From positions 1 to 12,680 of the forward strand of contig DHWT01000118.1 of assembly GCA_002413325.1 (NCBI GenBank): DNA of 12,680 nucleotides, given 5' to 3'. The notes under the pieces are model-generated. The model made no database searches. It was given only the letters and a program-made list of their open reading frames with translations, and was not told the origin of the DNA. Within the stretch, counting starts at the first letter, position 1. Each line of letters begins with the position of its first letter. The DNA comes from Chitinophagaceae bacterium UBA5175 (lineage in GTDB: Bacteria > Bacteroidota > Bacteroidia > Chitinophagales > Chitinophagaceae). Shown here in pieces: positions 1 through 6,841 of this stretch. The position numbers were made by a program, and so were the translations under genes.

Positions 1-724
1 GCGCGATCTGGATCAGGTTGTCGAGCTTGGCGCCTGATTTGATTAAAGTGGAACCAATGGTGGCCCGGTCGATCGTGGCATTGGAACCCACTTCAACAAA
101 ATCCTCGAGTACGACATTGCCCATTTGCGGGATTTTTTTGAAACTGCCATCGGACTGGGGTGCAAACCCGAATCCGTCGGCACCTATGACGGAGCCTGCA
201 TGAATGGTTACCTGCTGGCCGATCACACAGCGGTGATAAATTTTAACACCCGGGTAAATGACAGTTTGGTTGCCAATGGACACGTCATCCCCGATATATA
301 CCTGCGGATAAATTTTTACATTTTCTCCAAGTTTCACATGGTTGCCGATATAGCTGAACGCGCCGACATACACATTTTCGCCCAGGCTGGCTGATTTTGA
401 AATATATACAGGTTCCTGGATACCGGAAAGCTGCTGGTTCATCATCTCCTGGTATTTGGAAAGCAGGGAAGCAAAGGCCAGATAGGCGTCAGGTACACGC
501 AGCAGGGTGGCTTTAATTTTTTCTTTTAGCACCTGGCTTTCATTGATGATGATGATGGAAGCCTTTGTGCTGTATAAGAACTCTTCGTATTTAGGGTTGG
601 CCAGGAAGGCCAGCTGGCCAGCCTGTGCCTCTTCGATTTTTCCGAAATTGTCTACTAGTACTTCCGGATCACCTTCCAGCTTACCCTGGATCAGGGCAGC
701 GATCTGTGCGGCAGAAAATTGCAT
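1..724 (-). CDS. lpxD: UDP-3-O-(3-hydroxyacyl)glucosamine N-acyltransferase, 3' part outside the window
   Basis: Third enzyme of lipid A synthesis. It transfers a 3-hydroxyacyl chain from acyl carrier protein to the 2-amino group of UDP-3-O-acylglucosamine, in the cytoplasm. The reading frame is open for 241 codons from ATG (722-724) to the window edge with no stop; the family is usually about 340-350 residues. Residues 1 to about 100 match the N-terminal uridine-binding domain (MQFSAAQIAALIQGKLEG, then an LAFLANPKY segment). From about residue 108 the chain runs in hexapeptide repeats of a left-handed beta helix (SLGENVYVG, IGDDVSIG, VIGADGFGFAP). The last visible residues are DNLIQIA. In the family these precede the catalytic His of a HNV motif, and the next codon begins with C, as a His codon would. 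The gene starts 34 bases after the stop of the HD hydrolase, so the two are probably co-transcribed. In related genomes lpxC/fabZ and lpxA follow; that is inference here. Confidence 0.95.
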   Translation of the reverse strand, partial: MQFSAAQIAALIQGKLEGDPEVLVDNFGKIEEAQAGQLAFLANPKYEEFLYSTKASIIIINESQVLKEKIKATLLRVPDAYLAFASLLSKYQEMMNQQLSGIQEPVYISKSASLGENVYVGAFSYIGNHVKLGENVKIYPQVYIGDDVSIGNQTVIYPGVKIYHRCVIGQQVTIHAGSVIGADGFGFAPQSDGSFKKIPQMGNVVLEDFVEVGSNATIDRATIGSTLIKSGAKLDNLIQIA

Positions 725-758
725 AGGTTTTTGTTTGGATGATAGCAGGTCTTTTTAG

Positions 759-1976
759 TTATTCTCCCGTCAGGTAACAAATATAGAATTTTTTAACCGC
801 CATTGAGAGGCTCCGCTGGATCAGGGCATTGTCAACCTCCGAAATATCACGCACGGTTCCGTCTTTAAAAAGGATATTGATTTTTTCATCGTCGGGGTTA
901 TACGTGGTATTGGTGTGTTCACCCGTAAACGCGAAATAGGCAGCATCGGCAGCGGAAATATTTAAAATACGTGCCGCATCCTGCATCAGGATTTCCACTC
1001 CGTCTTTCCCGAAGGGTCTGGCCTGCAGTTTGGCCTTGAGTAAACGCCGGTTGATCAGCATCGCACTGAGGTTGGATAATACCGGGTCGTTGTTTTTCAT
1101 CCATATTTTCAAGGCACTCAGGATATCATTATCGTCCATGAGGCTGAATGCTTCCAGCCATCCGGAAGAATCCTGCGGGGTCAGGGAAAGAAAGAAATCC
1201 AGCGGTGCGGATCCGGAAGACAGCTTTTCCCCGCTGCGGATTATTTCACGGGCCCGCTGGATGATTTTTACCAGCATACTTTCCGCGCTCACCACGGTTT
1301 TATGCAGGTAGACCTGCCAGTACATGAGCCGGCGGGCCACGAGAAATTTTTCGATCGAATAAATTCCTTTTTCCTGCACCATCAGTTCGCCTTCATACAC
1401 CGTAAGCATGTGGATGATGCGGTCGTACCCGATCACGCCTTCAGAAACGCCGGTAAAAAAACTGTCCCGGTTGAGATAATCCATGCGGTCCACATCCAGC
1501 TGTCCCGATACCAGCTGGTGAAGAAATTTTTTCGGATAATGGTTGGTAAAAATGGCGATCGCTGTGTCGAGAGCGCCCTGCATTTCCCTGTTCAGCTGCT
1601 GCATGATCTGCAGTGAAACCGATTCATGATTCAGGTTTTCTATCAGGTTATTTTCAAGCGCGTGCGAGAATGGGCCATGCCCCGCATCGTGCAGGAGGAT
1701 GGCCAGTTTTGCACCCAGCTCTTCGTTATCCGTAACAGGAATTCCCTTTCCTTTCAGTACGGCCAGGGCATTGCACATGAGGTGGTAGGCACCCAGGGAA
1801 TGATGGAGGCGGGTATGCACGGCGCCCGGATATACCAGGTTGGCAAAACCCATCTGCTGTATCCGGCGCAGTCGCTGGTAGAAGGGATGGCGCATGACTT
1901 CCAGAATCAGCGGATGATCAATGGTGATAAATCCATAAACCGGGTCATTGATGATTTTCTGAGAACCTGCTCCCAT
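759..1976 (-). CDS. HD-domain phosphohydrolase (dGTPase-like superfamily)
   Basis: Predicted cytoplasmic metal-dependent phosphohydrolase of 405 residues, related to the YdhJ/dGTPase-like HD family; the substrate is not known. Visible metal-site motifs are HTRLHHS (residues 54-60), the HD pair in LLHDAGHGPFSH (H96, D97, with H100 and H105), and DVDRMDYLNRDSFFTGV (from 161), whose Asp completes the H..HD..D signature. The frame can be extended to a TTG at 2010-2012. I prefer the ATG at 1974-1976, because the TTG lies inside a good leftward promoter box (TACATTTG, 2017 to 2010), so it would not be in the mRNA. The N-terminus KIINDPVYGFI is the usual family start. It diverges from porX and leads into lpxD. 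The pairing of this gene with lpxD is familiar from Bacteroidota, but no functional link to lipid A is visible in the protein. Confidence 0.9.
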   Translation of the reverse strand: MGAGSQKIINDPVYGFITIDHPLILEVMRHPFYQRLRRIQQMGFANLVYPGAVHTRLHHSLGAYHLMCNALAVLKGKGIPVTDNEELGAKLAILLHDAGHGPFSHALENNLIENLNHESVSLQIMQQLNREMQGALDTAIAIFTNHYPKKFLHQLVSGQLDVDRMDYLNRDSFFTGVSEGVIGYDRIIHMLTVYEGELMVQEKGIYSIEKFLVARRLMYWQVYLHKTVVSAESMLVKIIQRAREIIRSGEKLSSGSAPLDFFLSLTPQDSSGWLEAFSLMDDNDILSALKIWMKNNDPVLSNLSAMLINRRLLKAKLQARPFGKDGVEILMQDAARILNISAADAAYFAFTGEHTNTTYNPDDEKINILFKDGTVRDISEVDNALIQRSLSMAVKKFYICYLTGE

Positions 1977-2009
1977 TTTGATTTTGTTAAAAGAGTTCAA
2001 TCCAGGCTT

Positions 2010-2017
2010 CAAATGTA
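2010..2017 (-). promoter_or_regulatory. Bacteroidota -7 box for the HD hydrolase-lpxD unit
   Basis: Read leftward this is TACATTTG, an exact match to TAnnTTTG. The expected transcription start is about 2005, giving a leader of about 29 bases to the ATG at 1976. A convincing -33 TTG at the right distance is not seen. It lies about 20 bases from the rightward porX box, so the two promoters are back to back. Confidence 0.5.
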
Positions 2018-2037
2018 GGAATGACTGGCTGATAAAC

Positions 2038-2045
2038 TATCTTTA
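2038..2045 (+). promoter_or_regulatory. Possible -7 box of porX
   Basis: TATCTTTA differs from TAnnTTTG only in the last base and ends 20 bases before the porX ATG. The same octamer occurs upstream of the helix-hairpin-helix gene (5773-5780). No clear -33 element is visible, so this is tentative. Confidence 0.35.
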
Positions 2046-2065
2046 GAAATTCGAAAAACGCGATT

Positions 2066-3625
2066 ATGGCCTTAGCAACAATACTCTGGGTGGATGATGA
2101 AATTGACAGTCTGCATTCCCATATTCTTTTTTTACAGAACAAAGGGTATGAAGTGAACGCGATGACCAACGGGCTGGATGCGATTGATTTTGTAAAGGAA
2201 AATCCCGTGGATGTCGTACTGCTCGACGAAACGATGCCCGGTATCAGCGGACTGGAAACCCTGGCAAAAATTAAAGAGGCGAACCAGCAGGTTCCCGTGG
2301 TGCTGATTACAAAGAATGAAACGGAGAACCTGATGGATGAGGCCATCGGGAGGCAGATCACCGATTACCTGATCAAACCGGTGAACCCGAACCAGGTACT
2401 GCTCAGCCTCAAGAAAATTATTGACAATAAAAGACTCGTGGCCGAAACCACCACCACGGCCTACCAGCAGCAGTTCCGCGAGTTGTTCACAACACTCAAC
2501 AGCAACCCGGACTATACGGAGTGGATGGACCTTTATAAAAAACTGGTATACTGGGAACTGGAAATGGAAAAAAGCAACAGCCCCGAGATGCAGGAAGTGT
2601 TCCAGACCCAGAAACAGGAAGCCAATACGGAGTTCTTTAAGTTCATCTCAAAAAATTATGTGAAGTGGGTTTCCCCGAAATCAGCGGATGCACCGGTAAT
2701 GAGTCATACCCTGTTGAGGAATAAAGTGTTTCCCAACCTCGAAAAAGGGGTGCCGGTGTTTTTTGTATTGATTGATAACCTGCGCCTCGACCAGTGGAAA
2801 GCGATACAGCCTGTTTTTGCGCAGAGTTTCCGCATACAGGCGGAAGAAACATTTTATAGTATCCTGCCGACGGCCACGCAGTATTGCCGCAATGCGATTT
2901 TTGCCGGGCTGATGCCGGCAGAAATCCAGGCGCAATTCCCAAACCAGTGGAAAAACGATGATGAGGAAGGCGGAAAAAATCTGGCGGAAGAGGAATTTTT
3001 ACGGGCGCAACTGAAAAGGATGAAGATGGATCAACTGAAAACATCTTATACCAAAGTGCTGAATCACCAGGCCGGCCAGGACCTGGTGAACAATATCCTC
3101 AATCTCATGAACAACGACCTGAACGTGATCGTATATAATTTTGTGGATATGCTTAGCCATGCACGCACGGAAATGGAAGTGCTCAAGGAGCTGGCCAGCG
3201 ACGAAGCGAGTTACCGGAGTATTACGGCCAGCTGGTTTGAACATTCACCCCTGCACCAGGCCCTGAAAAAAATATCTGATAAAAAAATAACGATCGTGCT
3301 GGCTACCGATCATGGCAGTGTGCGGGTGAAAACGCCTTATAAAGTGATCGGCGATAAACAGACCACTGCCAACCTGCGCTATAAGCATGGTCGCAACCTG
3401 AATTATGAACCGAAGGAAGTGCTGGCATTCCGGGATCCGAAAGAAGCCGGACTGCCCGTTCCCACGATCAATTCATCCTTTATATTCGCCCGGGGCGACG
3501 GGTTCCTCTGTTACCCGAACAACTATAATTATTTTGCCAATTATTACCGCAACAGTTTCCAGCATGGCGGTGTGAGCATGGAAGAGATGATCGTGCCGGT
3601 GATCAGGATGGTGGGGAAGGGTTAA
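2066..3625 (+). CDS. porX: PorX: two-component response regulator with PglZ phosphodiesterase domain
   Basis: Regulator of the type IX secretion system; 519 residues, full length. Residues 1-125 are a receiver domain: acidic pair D10/D11, phospho-acceptor D54 in VVLLDETMPG, switch T82, and K104 in LIKP. A helical linker (about 125-210) leads to a PglZ domain of the alkaline phosphatase superfamily (about 225-519). Its likely metal ligands and nucleophile are all present: D237 in VLIDNLRLD, T271 in PTATQYCRNAIF, D361 and H365 in VDMLSHARTE, D415/H416 in ATDHGS, and H500 in FQHGG. In Porphyromonas gingivalis PorX works with the kinase PorY and sigma factor SigP. Its PglZ domain has been reported to hydrolyse cyclic and linear oligonucleotides. 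No kinase or secretion gene lies in the window, so partners must be elsewhere. The stop codon overlaps the edge of a heptamer-repeat element. Confidence 0.95.
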   Translation: MALATILWVDDEIDSLHSHILFLQNKGYEVNAMTNGLDAIDFVKENPVDVVLLDETMPGISGLETLAKIKEANQQVPVVLITKNETENLMDEAIGRQITDYLIKPVNPNQVLLSLKKIIDNKRLVAETTTTAYQQQFRELFTTLNSNPDYTEWMDLYKKLVYWELEMEKSNSPEMQEVFQTQKQEANTEFFKFISKNYVKWVSPKSADAPVMSHTLLRNKVFPNLEKGVPVFFVLIDNLRLDQWKAIQPVFAQSFRIQAEETFYSILPTATQYCRNAIFAGLMPAEIQAQFPNQWKNDDEEGGKNLAEEEFLRAQLKRMKMDQLKTSYTKVLNHQAGQDLVNNILNLMNNDLNVIVYNFVDMLSHARTEMEVLKELASDEASYRSITASWFEHSPLHQALKKISDKKITIVLATDHGSVRVKTPYKVIGDKQTTANLRYKHGRNLNYEPKEVLAFRDPKEAGLPVPTINSSFIFARGDGFLCYPNNYNYFANYYRNSFQHGGVSMEEMIVPVIRMVGKG

Positions 3626-3677
3626 GGCTTAACGCTTAACGCCCATAACTCATCATTCATAACTCATAACTCATAAC
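3622..3677 (+). repeat. Heptamer-repeat element, copy A
   Basis: The region between porX and the next gene is built of two related heptamers. TTAACGC-type units come first (3626-3644), followed by ATAACTC-type units (3644-3677). The 31 bases 3644-3674 are the exact reverse complement of 4826-4856, and 3627-3643 is the exact reverse complement of 4885-4901. It abuts the porX stop codon. It is not a hairpin terminator by itself, since the heptamers are not self-complementary. Function unknown. Confidence 0.85.
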
Positions 3678-3740
3678 CCGGTACCACCAGCTGCCGACCC
3701 GCTGTGGATAAATGGATGCCACAAATTGCCGGGCTTTTAT

Positions 3741-3748
3741 CAACTTTG
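3741..3748 (+). promoter_or_regulatory. Candidate -7 box directly before the 87-aa gene
   Basis: CAACTTTG matches TAnnTTTG except for the first base and ends four bases before the ATG at 3753. If used, transcription would start at or next to the start codon, giving a leaderless message. No clear -33 box is seen. Confidence 0.3.
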
Positions 3749-3752
3749 ATTT

Positions 3753-4016
3753 ATGAAGTACACGGTCACCACATTGGAAAAAATTGAAAAGCTCCTGCAC
3801 GAAGCGGGTTATGTGATCCGTTATGAGCGGGGGAATTTCCAAAGCGGATATTGTATCCTGGAAGAAAAAAAAGTGCTGGTATTGAATAAATTCCTTGCCC
3901 TGGAAGGCCGGATCAATACCCTGATTGACATTCTGCCCCAGCTCAGCCTGGATCCGGAGCAGATGGCGCCTGAGAGCAGGAAATTTCTGGAAAACCTGCT
4001 CAAACCCCAGAGCTGA
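3753..4016 (+). CDS. Small conserved protein of unknown function (87 aa)
   Basis: A soluble 87-residue protein with no signal peptide or membrane segment. The N-terminal third is a charged helix (TLEKIEKLLHEAGY). The middle, from about residue 20, looks like beta strands (YVIRYERGNF, then GYCILEEKKVLVLNKFL). The C-terminal third is again helical (EGRINTLIDILPQL). I recall similar short proteins (motif RYERGNFQSGYC..E.K.V..NKF) in other Bacteroidota but know no function. It lies 26 bases before the PhnP-like phosphodiesterase on the same strand, so the pair probably forms one unit. The two genes together sit between the inverted heptamer-repeat copies. The start is the only ATG giving the conserved N-terminus. 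Confidence 0.8.
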   Translation: MKYTVTTLEKIEKLLHEAGYVIRYERGNFQSGYCILEEKKVLVLNKFLALEGRINTLIDILPQLSLDPEQMAPESRKFLENLLKPQS

Positions 4017-4031
4017 CCGGCGGGTTTCATT

Positions 4032-4039
4032 TATTTTTG
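4032..4039 (+). promoter_or_regulatory. Exact -7 box match before the PhnP-like gene
   Basis: TATTTTTG matches TAnnTTTG exactly and ends three bases before the GTG at 4043. It suggests a separate, nearly leaderless transcript for the phosphodiesterase. No -33 TTG is seen at the usual distance, so it may be chance in a T-rich spacer. Confidence 0.35.
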
Positions 4040-4042
4040 ATT

Positions 4043-4843
4043 GTGCAATTCCCTTCTATAAAAATCAGATTTCTTGGCTCCGGCACGAGCAGCGGAGTCC
4101 CCATGATTGCCTGCCCCTGCGCTGTTTGTCATTCTTCGGATAAAAAGGACAAACGCCTGCGCTCGAGTATCCTGGTCGAATCGGCTACCACCCGGATCGT
4201 GATCGACACAACCCCGGATTTCCGTTACCAGATGTTACGGGCGGATGTAACCAAACTGGATGCTGTGCTGTTTACCCATCCCCATAAGGACCATATTGCG
4301 GGCATGGACGATATCCGCGCTTTTAATTTTTTTTCAGGGAAACCCATGCCTGTTTTTGCCAATGAAATGACGCAGGAAGTGGTCATCCGTGAATTTCCCT
4401 ATGCGTTTACAGATTTCCGTTATCCCGGCGTTCCGGAGATCCAGTTAAATACCATCGCCATGGAACCATTTATGATTGGCGATATCCGCGTGGTGCCCGT
4501 CCAGACCTGGCACCTGAAAATGCCGGTTCTGGGTTTCCGCTTCGGTACTTTTACCTATATCACGGATACCAACCGGATTGATGAAGCGGAAAAACAGAAA
4601 ATCCGCGGTTCTGAAATTCTTGTTTTGAATGCGTTGCGGAAAGAAAGGCATATTTCCCATTTCAATCTGGAGGAAGCCGTTACCCTGGCGGAGGAATTGG
4701 GTGTTCGCGATGCTTATTTTACGCATATCAGCCACCAGATGGGCAAACATGCTGATGTAACTGCCGAATTGCCGGCGGGCATGCATCTTGCATTTGATGA
4801 TCTTGAGCTGGTCGTAGAGGGAGATATGAGTTATGAGTTATGA
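4043..4843 (+). CDS. MBL-fold metallo-hydrolase, PhnP-like cyclic phosphodiesterase
   Basis: Metallo-beta-lactamase-fold hydrolase of 266 residues, closest in pattern to PhnP (phosphoribosyl 1,2-cyclic phosphate phosphodiesterase). No other phosphonate gene is near, so the substrate is open. The N-terminal FLGSGTSSGVP is followed by CPCAVC (C24, C26, C29), matching the extra structural zinc site of PhnP. The catalytic di-metal ligands are HPHKDH (H79, H81, D83, H84), H157, D175 and H228 in FTHISH. There is no ATG before the conserved start. TTG 4037 and GTG 4043 are the options, and I chose GTG because the TTG lies inside a promoter-like box. The last six residues (DMSYEL) and the stop are almost wholly encoded by the heptamer repeat that begins at 4826, so the native C-terminus was probably replaced or shifted by that repeat. 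Confidence 0.88.
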   Translation: MQFPSIKIRFLGSGTSSGVPMIACPCAVCHSSDKKDKRLRSSILVESATTRIVIDTTPDFRYQMLRADVTKLDAVLFTHPHKDHIAGMDDIRAFNFFSGKPMPVFANEMTQEVVIREFPYAFTDFRYPGVPEIQLNTIAMEPFMIGDIRVVPVQTWHLKMPVLGFRFGTFTYITDTNRIDEAEKQKIRGSEILVLNALRKERHISHFNLEEAVTLAEELGVRDAYFTHISHQMGKHADVTAELPAGMHLAFDDLELVVEGDMSYEL

Positions 4844-4903
4844 ATGATGAGTTATGAATTATGAGTTAGGGGCGTTCAGCGTTAGGCGTTAAGCGTTAAG
4901 CTT
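4826..4903 (-). repeat. Heptamer-repeat element, copy B, inverted relative to copy A
   Basis: This carries the same block as 3622-3677 in the opposite orientation. ATGAGTT-type units occupy 4826-4867 and GCGTTA(A)-type units 4871-4901. Relative to copy A it has about 28 extra bases (4857-4884), which look like a further ATGAGTT unit plus two diverged GCGTTA units. It overlaps the end of the preceding gene: ATG AGT TAT GAG TTA TGA is read as M-S-Y-E-L-stop. Confidence 0.85.
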
Positions 4904-4992
4904 AATTAGGAAGATTTTAACAGCCTGCTCCCCCGGGCGGATTAAACCAATCCGATAAACCTTCGTCTTAAAAGAGAGTAAAACTATACTGT

Positions 4993-5691
4993 ATGAAAAA
5001 AGGCGTCCTCTTATCTGCTGTGCTGTGCTGTATGTATGGTGCTGTATCCGCACAATCTTCCATTGAATTTGTTCCCTTTGCCGGATACACATTTGCCGAT
5101 AAACTGAATTTTTCCAATTCCTTCGGCCACCTGGATGCCGGACTCAATTATGGCGGTGCCTTCCAGTTTAATTTCAACCGGCACCTCGGTTTGGAAATCA
5201 TGTATAACCACATGGATGTTCCGGCGGAAATGTACAATTATGGTTCCTATCCCGGGGATGCTCCCATCTACCAGACAAACGCCGGACTGAATTATATCAT
5301 GGCCGGACCTGTTTCCAGTTTTCCGCTACCCGGATCACCGGTCTCATTATTTTTCGGAGCTGATCTGGGTGCTGCCATTTTCACACCGGGCCCGGATGAT
5401 TTTTCTAGTAATGTGAAATTTGCCTACGGGTTTCAGGCAGGTACCAATATTTACGTAGATCCGAAATTCGCCATCCGGCTGAGTGCCCGCCTGCTGGGTA
5501 CAGCACCCTCCAATTCTTATTATTTCGGCAGCTGGGGCGACCCGGGCGGCTTTTATTTTACTGAACCGAGCATCGTACAATTTGGATTCAATGTCGGTTT
5601 TGTAATCGGCCTGGGTAAGGTACTTACCCAATATAACAGGCAGGAAAGGGTACGTCAGGCACCCCGCCCGCGTAAATATTATTATTACTAA
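4993..5691 (+). CDS. Outer-membrane beta-barrel protein
   Basis: Predicted small outer-membrane barrel of 232 residues. A Sec signal peptide (KK, then a hydrophobic stretch VLLSAVLCCMYGAV) ends at VSA-Q, with likely cleavage after A20. C12 and C13 lack a proper lipobox, so it is probably not a lipoprotein. The mature chain is rich in Gly, Phe, Tyr and Asn, with alternating strand patterns typical of porin-like barrels (SIEFVPFAGYTF, GGAFQFNFNRHLGLEIMY, FGFNVGFVIGLG). It lacks an OmpA peptidoglycan-binding domain. The family is Bacteroidota outer-membrane beta-barrel proteins of unknown role. Oddly, it ends in a basic tail followed by four tyrosines (RPRKYYYY) rather than the usual C-terminal aromatic strand, so the last about 18 residues probably lie outside the barrel. 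It stands alone between the repeat element and the helix-hairpin-helix gene. Confidence 0.85.
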   Translation: MKKGVLLSAVLCCMYGAVSAQSSIEFVPFAGYTFADKLNFSNSFGHLDAGLNYGGAFQFNFNRHLGLEIMYNHMDVPAEMYNYGSYPGDAPIYQTNAGLNYIMAGPVSSFPLPGSPVSLFFGADLGAAIFTPGPDDFSSNVKFAYGFQAGTNIYVDPKFAIRLSARLLGTAPSNSYYFGSWGDPGGFYFTEPSIVQFGFNVGFVIGLGKVLTQYNRQERVRQAPRPRKYYYY

Positions 5692-5772
5692 GACTTTAAA
5701 ACGAATTTGGACGGTAACAGTTAGTATATGGTTTTCCACTTTAAGGGTATATGCTTCGCCTTCTCAGGGTTT

Positions 5773-5780
5773 TATCTTTA
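5773..5780 (+). promoter_or_regulatory. Possible -7 box of the helix-hairpin-helix gene
   Basis: TATCTTTA, the same octamer as before porX, ends 11 bases before the ATG at 5792. No good -33 box is seen. Confidence 0.3.
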
Positions 5781-5791
5781 AAAGAAAAGGT

Positions 5792-6826
5792 ATGTGGGAA
5801 ACGATCCGTGGGTATTTGACCTTTACCAGGAAAGAACGCTTTGGCGTTCTTTTTCTGCTTTTACTGATTAGTATATTGTTTGTGGCACCCTATTTTTTCA
5901 GGCCGTCTGTAGGTGATCCCGATCCGGTGGCCTATGAAAAAATGAAAAAGGGGATCCGGGAATTCGATTCCGGAACCGATTCATCCCGAAAGGCAGGTAC
6001 CTATGACCGTTATCATGAAAATAAACCGGGCATGGATACACGTAATTCAGGGGGTTCAGACAGGCCGGTCACCGGGGCGCTATTTTCTTTTGACCCCAAT
6101 ACCATTACTGAGGCAGAATGGCAGCGGCTCGGAATATCCGAACGACTTACCCAAACCATCCTTCATTATATTGAAAAGGGAGGCCGTTTTCGCAGGGCGG
6201 AGGACCTGCGGAAATTGTACGGACTGCGTCCTGACGACTATGAGCGTCTGTTACCGTTTGTACGTATCGCCCGGATTCCGGGTAACAGGCAGGCGCGGTC
6301 CGGATTTTATTCAAATACATCTGAAAATCAGCAGGTGGCGGTAAAAAAGACAGATTCGTTTTACCGGCAAAACGCCTTGAAAATCACTGCAAGTGCGGTT
6401 TATCCGTACAGGGTAAAAAAGGGGACGATCACGGAAATTAACATGGCGGATTCGGCGGACTGGTCCCGGCTTCCGGGTATCGGGGAGAAACTGGCTTCCA
6501 GGATTGTTCATTTCCGGGACCGGCTGGGTGGTTTTTACAAGGCAGACCAGGTTGCTGAAACATTTGGCTTACCGGATTCCACATTTAAGAAAATAAAACC
6601 ATTTTTAACTTTAAACAAGCCTGCCCTTCAACTGATCGATATCAATAATGCGTCTAAAGAAATTTTACAGGCCCATCCATATATCCGCTGGCAGATCGCC
6701 CAAGGGATTATTGAATACCGACGTCAGCATGGAAACTTTCAGTCTGTTGACGAACTCCTGCAACTCGGGCAGATGGATCCACAGAAATTTGAAAAAATGA
6801 GGCCATATCTGGTTGTGAAGCCCTGA
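5792..6826 (+). CDS. Membrane-anchored protein with three helix-hairpin-helix (ComEA-like) repeats
   Basis: 344 residues. One membrane segment (about residues 18-36, VLFLLLLISILFVAPYFF) follows a short basic N-terminus. A polar, probably disordered linker (40-95) leads to three helix-hairpin-helix modules: about 98-159 (FDPNTITEAEWQRLGIS, then GGRFRRAEDLRKLYGL), 214-273 (INMADSADWSRLPGIGEKLA, then GGFYKADQVAETFGL) and 281-342 (IDINNASKEILQAHPYI, then HGNFQSVDELLQL). Only the second has the canonical LPGIG hairpin; the first and third are degenerate. Such modules bind DNA without sequence preference, as in the competence protein ComEA, and the topology would place them outside the cytoplasmic membrane. 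No competence genes are near, so a role in DNA uptake is only a possibility. It converges on the deacetylase gene with 15 bases between stops. Confidence 0.88.
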   Translation: MWETIRGYLTFTRKERFGVLFLLLLISILFVAPYFFRPSVGDPDPVAYEKMKKGIREFDSGTDSSRKAGTYDRYHENKPGMDTRNSGGSDRPVTGALFSFDPNTITEAEWQRLGISERLTQTILHYIEKGGRFRRAEDLRKLYGLRPDDYERLLPFVRIARIPGNRQARSGFYSNTSENQQVAVKKTDSFYRQNALKITASAVYPYRVKKGTITEINMADSADWSRLPGIGEKLASRIVHFRDRLGGFYKADQVAETFGLPDSTFKKIKPFLTLNKPALQLIDINNASKEILQAHPYIRWQIAQGIIEYRRQHGNFQSVDELLQLGQMDPQKFEKMRPYLVVKP

Positions 6827-6841
6827 GTCAGGTAAGCGGTT

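Noticed and set aside
2010..2012. TTG start for the HD hydrolase (12 extra residues)
   Set aside because: It lies within a TAnnTTTG promoter box and the extra residues are not family-like; ATG 1976 is better.
2643..3244. Long minus-strand reading frames inside porX
   Set aside because: They mirror the codon pattern of porX, have no family features, and would lie fully antisense to a well-supported gene.
3622..3677. Heptamer repeats as a CRISPR array or tRNA-like structure
   Set aside because: The units are 7 bases long with no spacers and no cas genes nearby; nothing folds as a tRNA.
3677..3739. CCCGG ... CCGGGCTTTTAT as a terminator of porX
   Set aside because: The stem is 5 bp with a loop of 47 bases and only a short T run; inner pairings are imperfect.
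4938..4954. Hairpin CGGATT/AATCCG before the barrel gene as a terminator
   Set aside because: A 6-bp stem with no T tract on either strand; perhaps chance, or a weak regulatory site.
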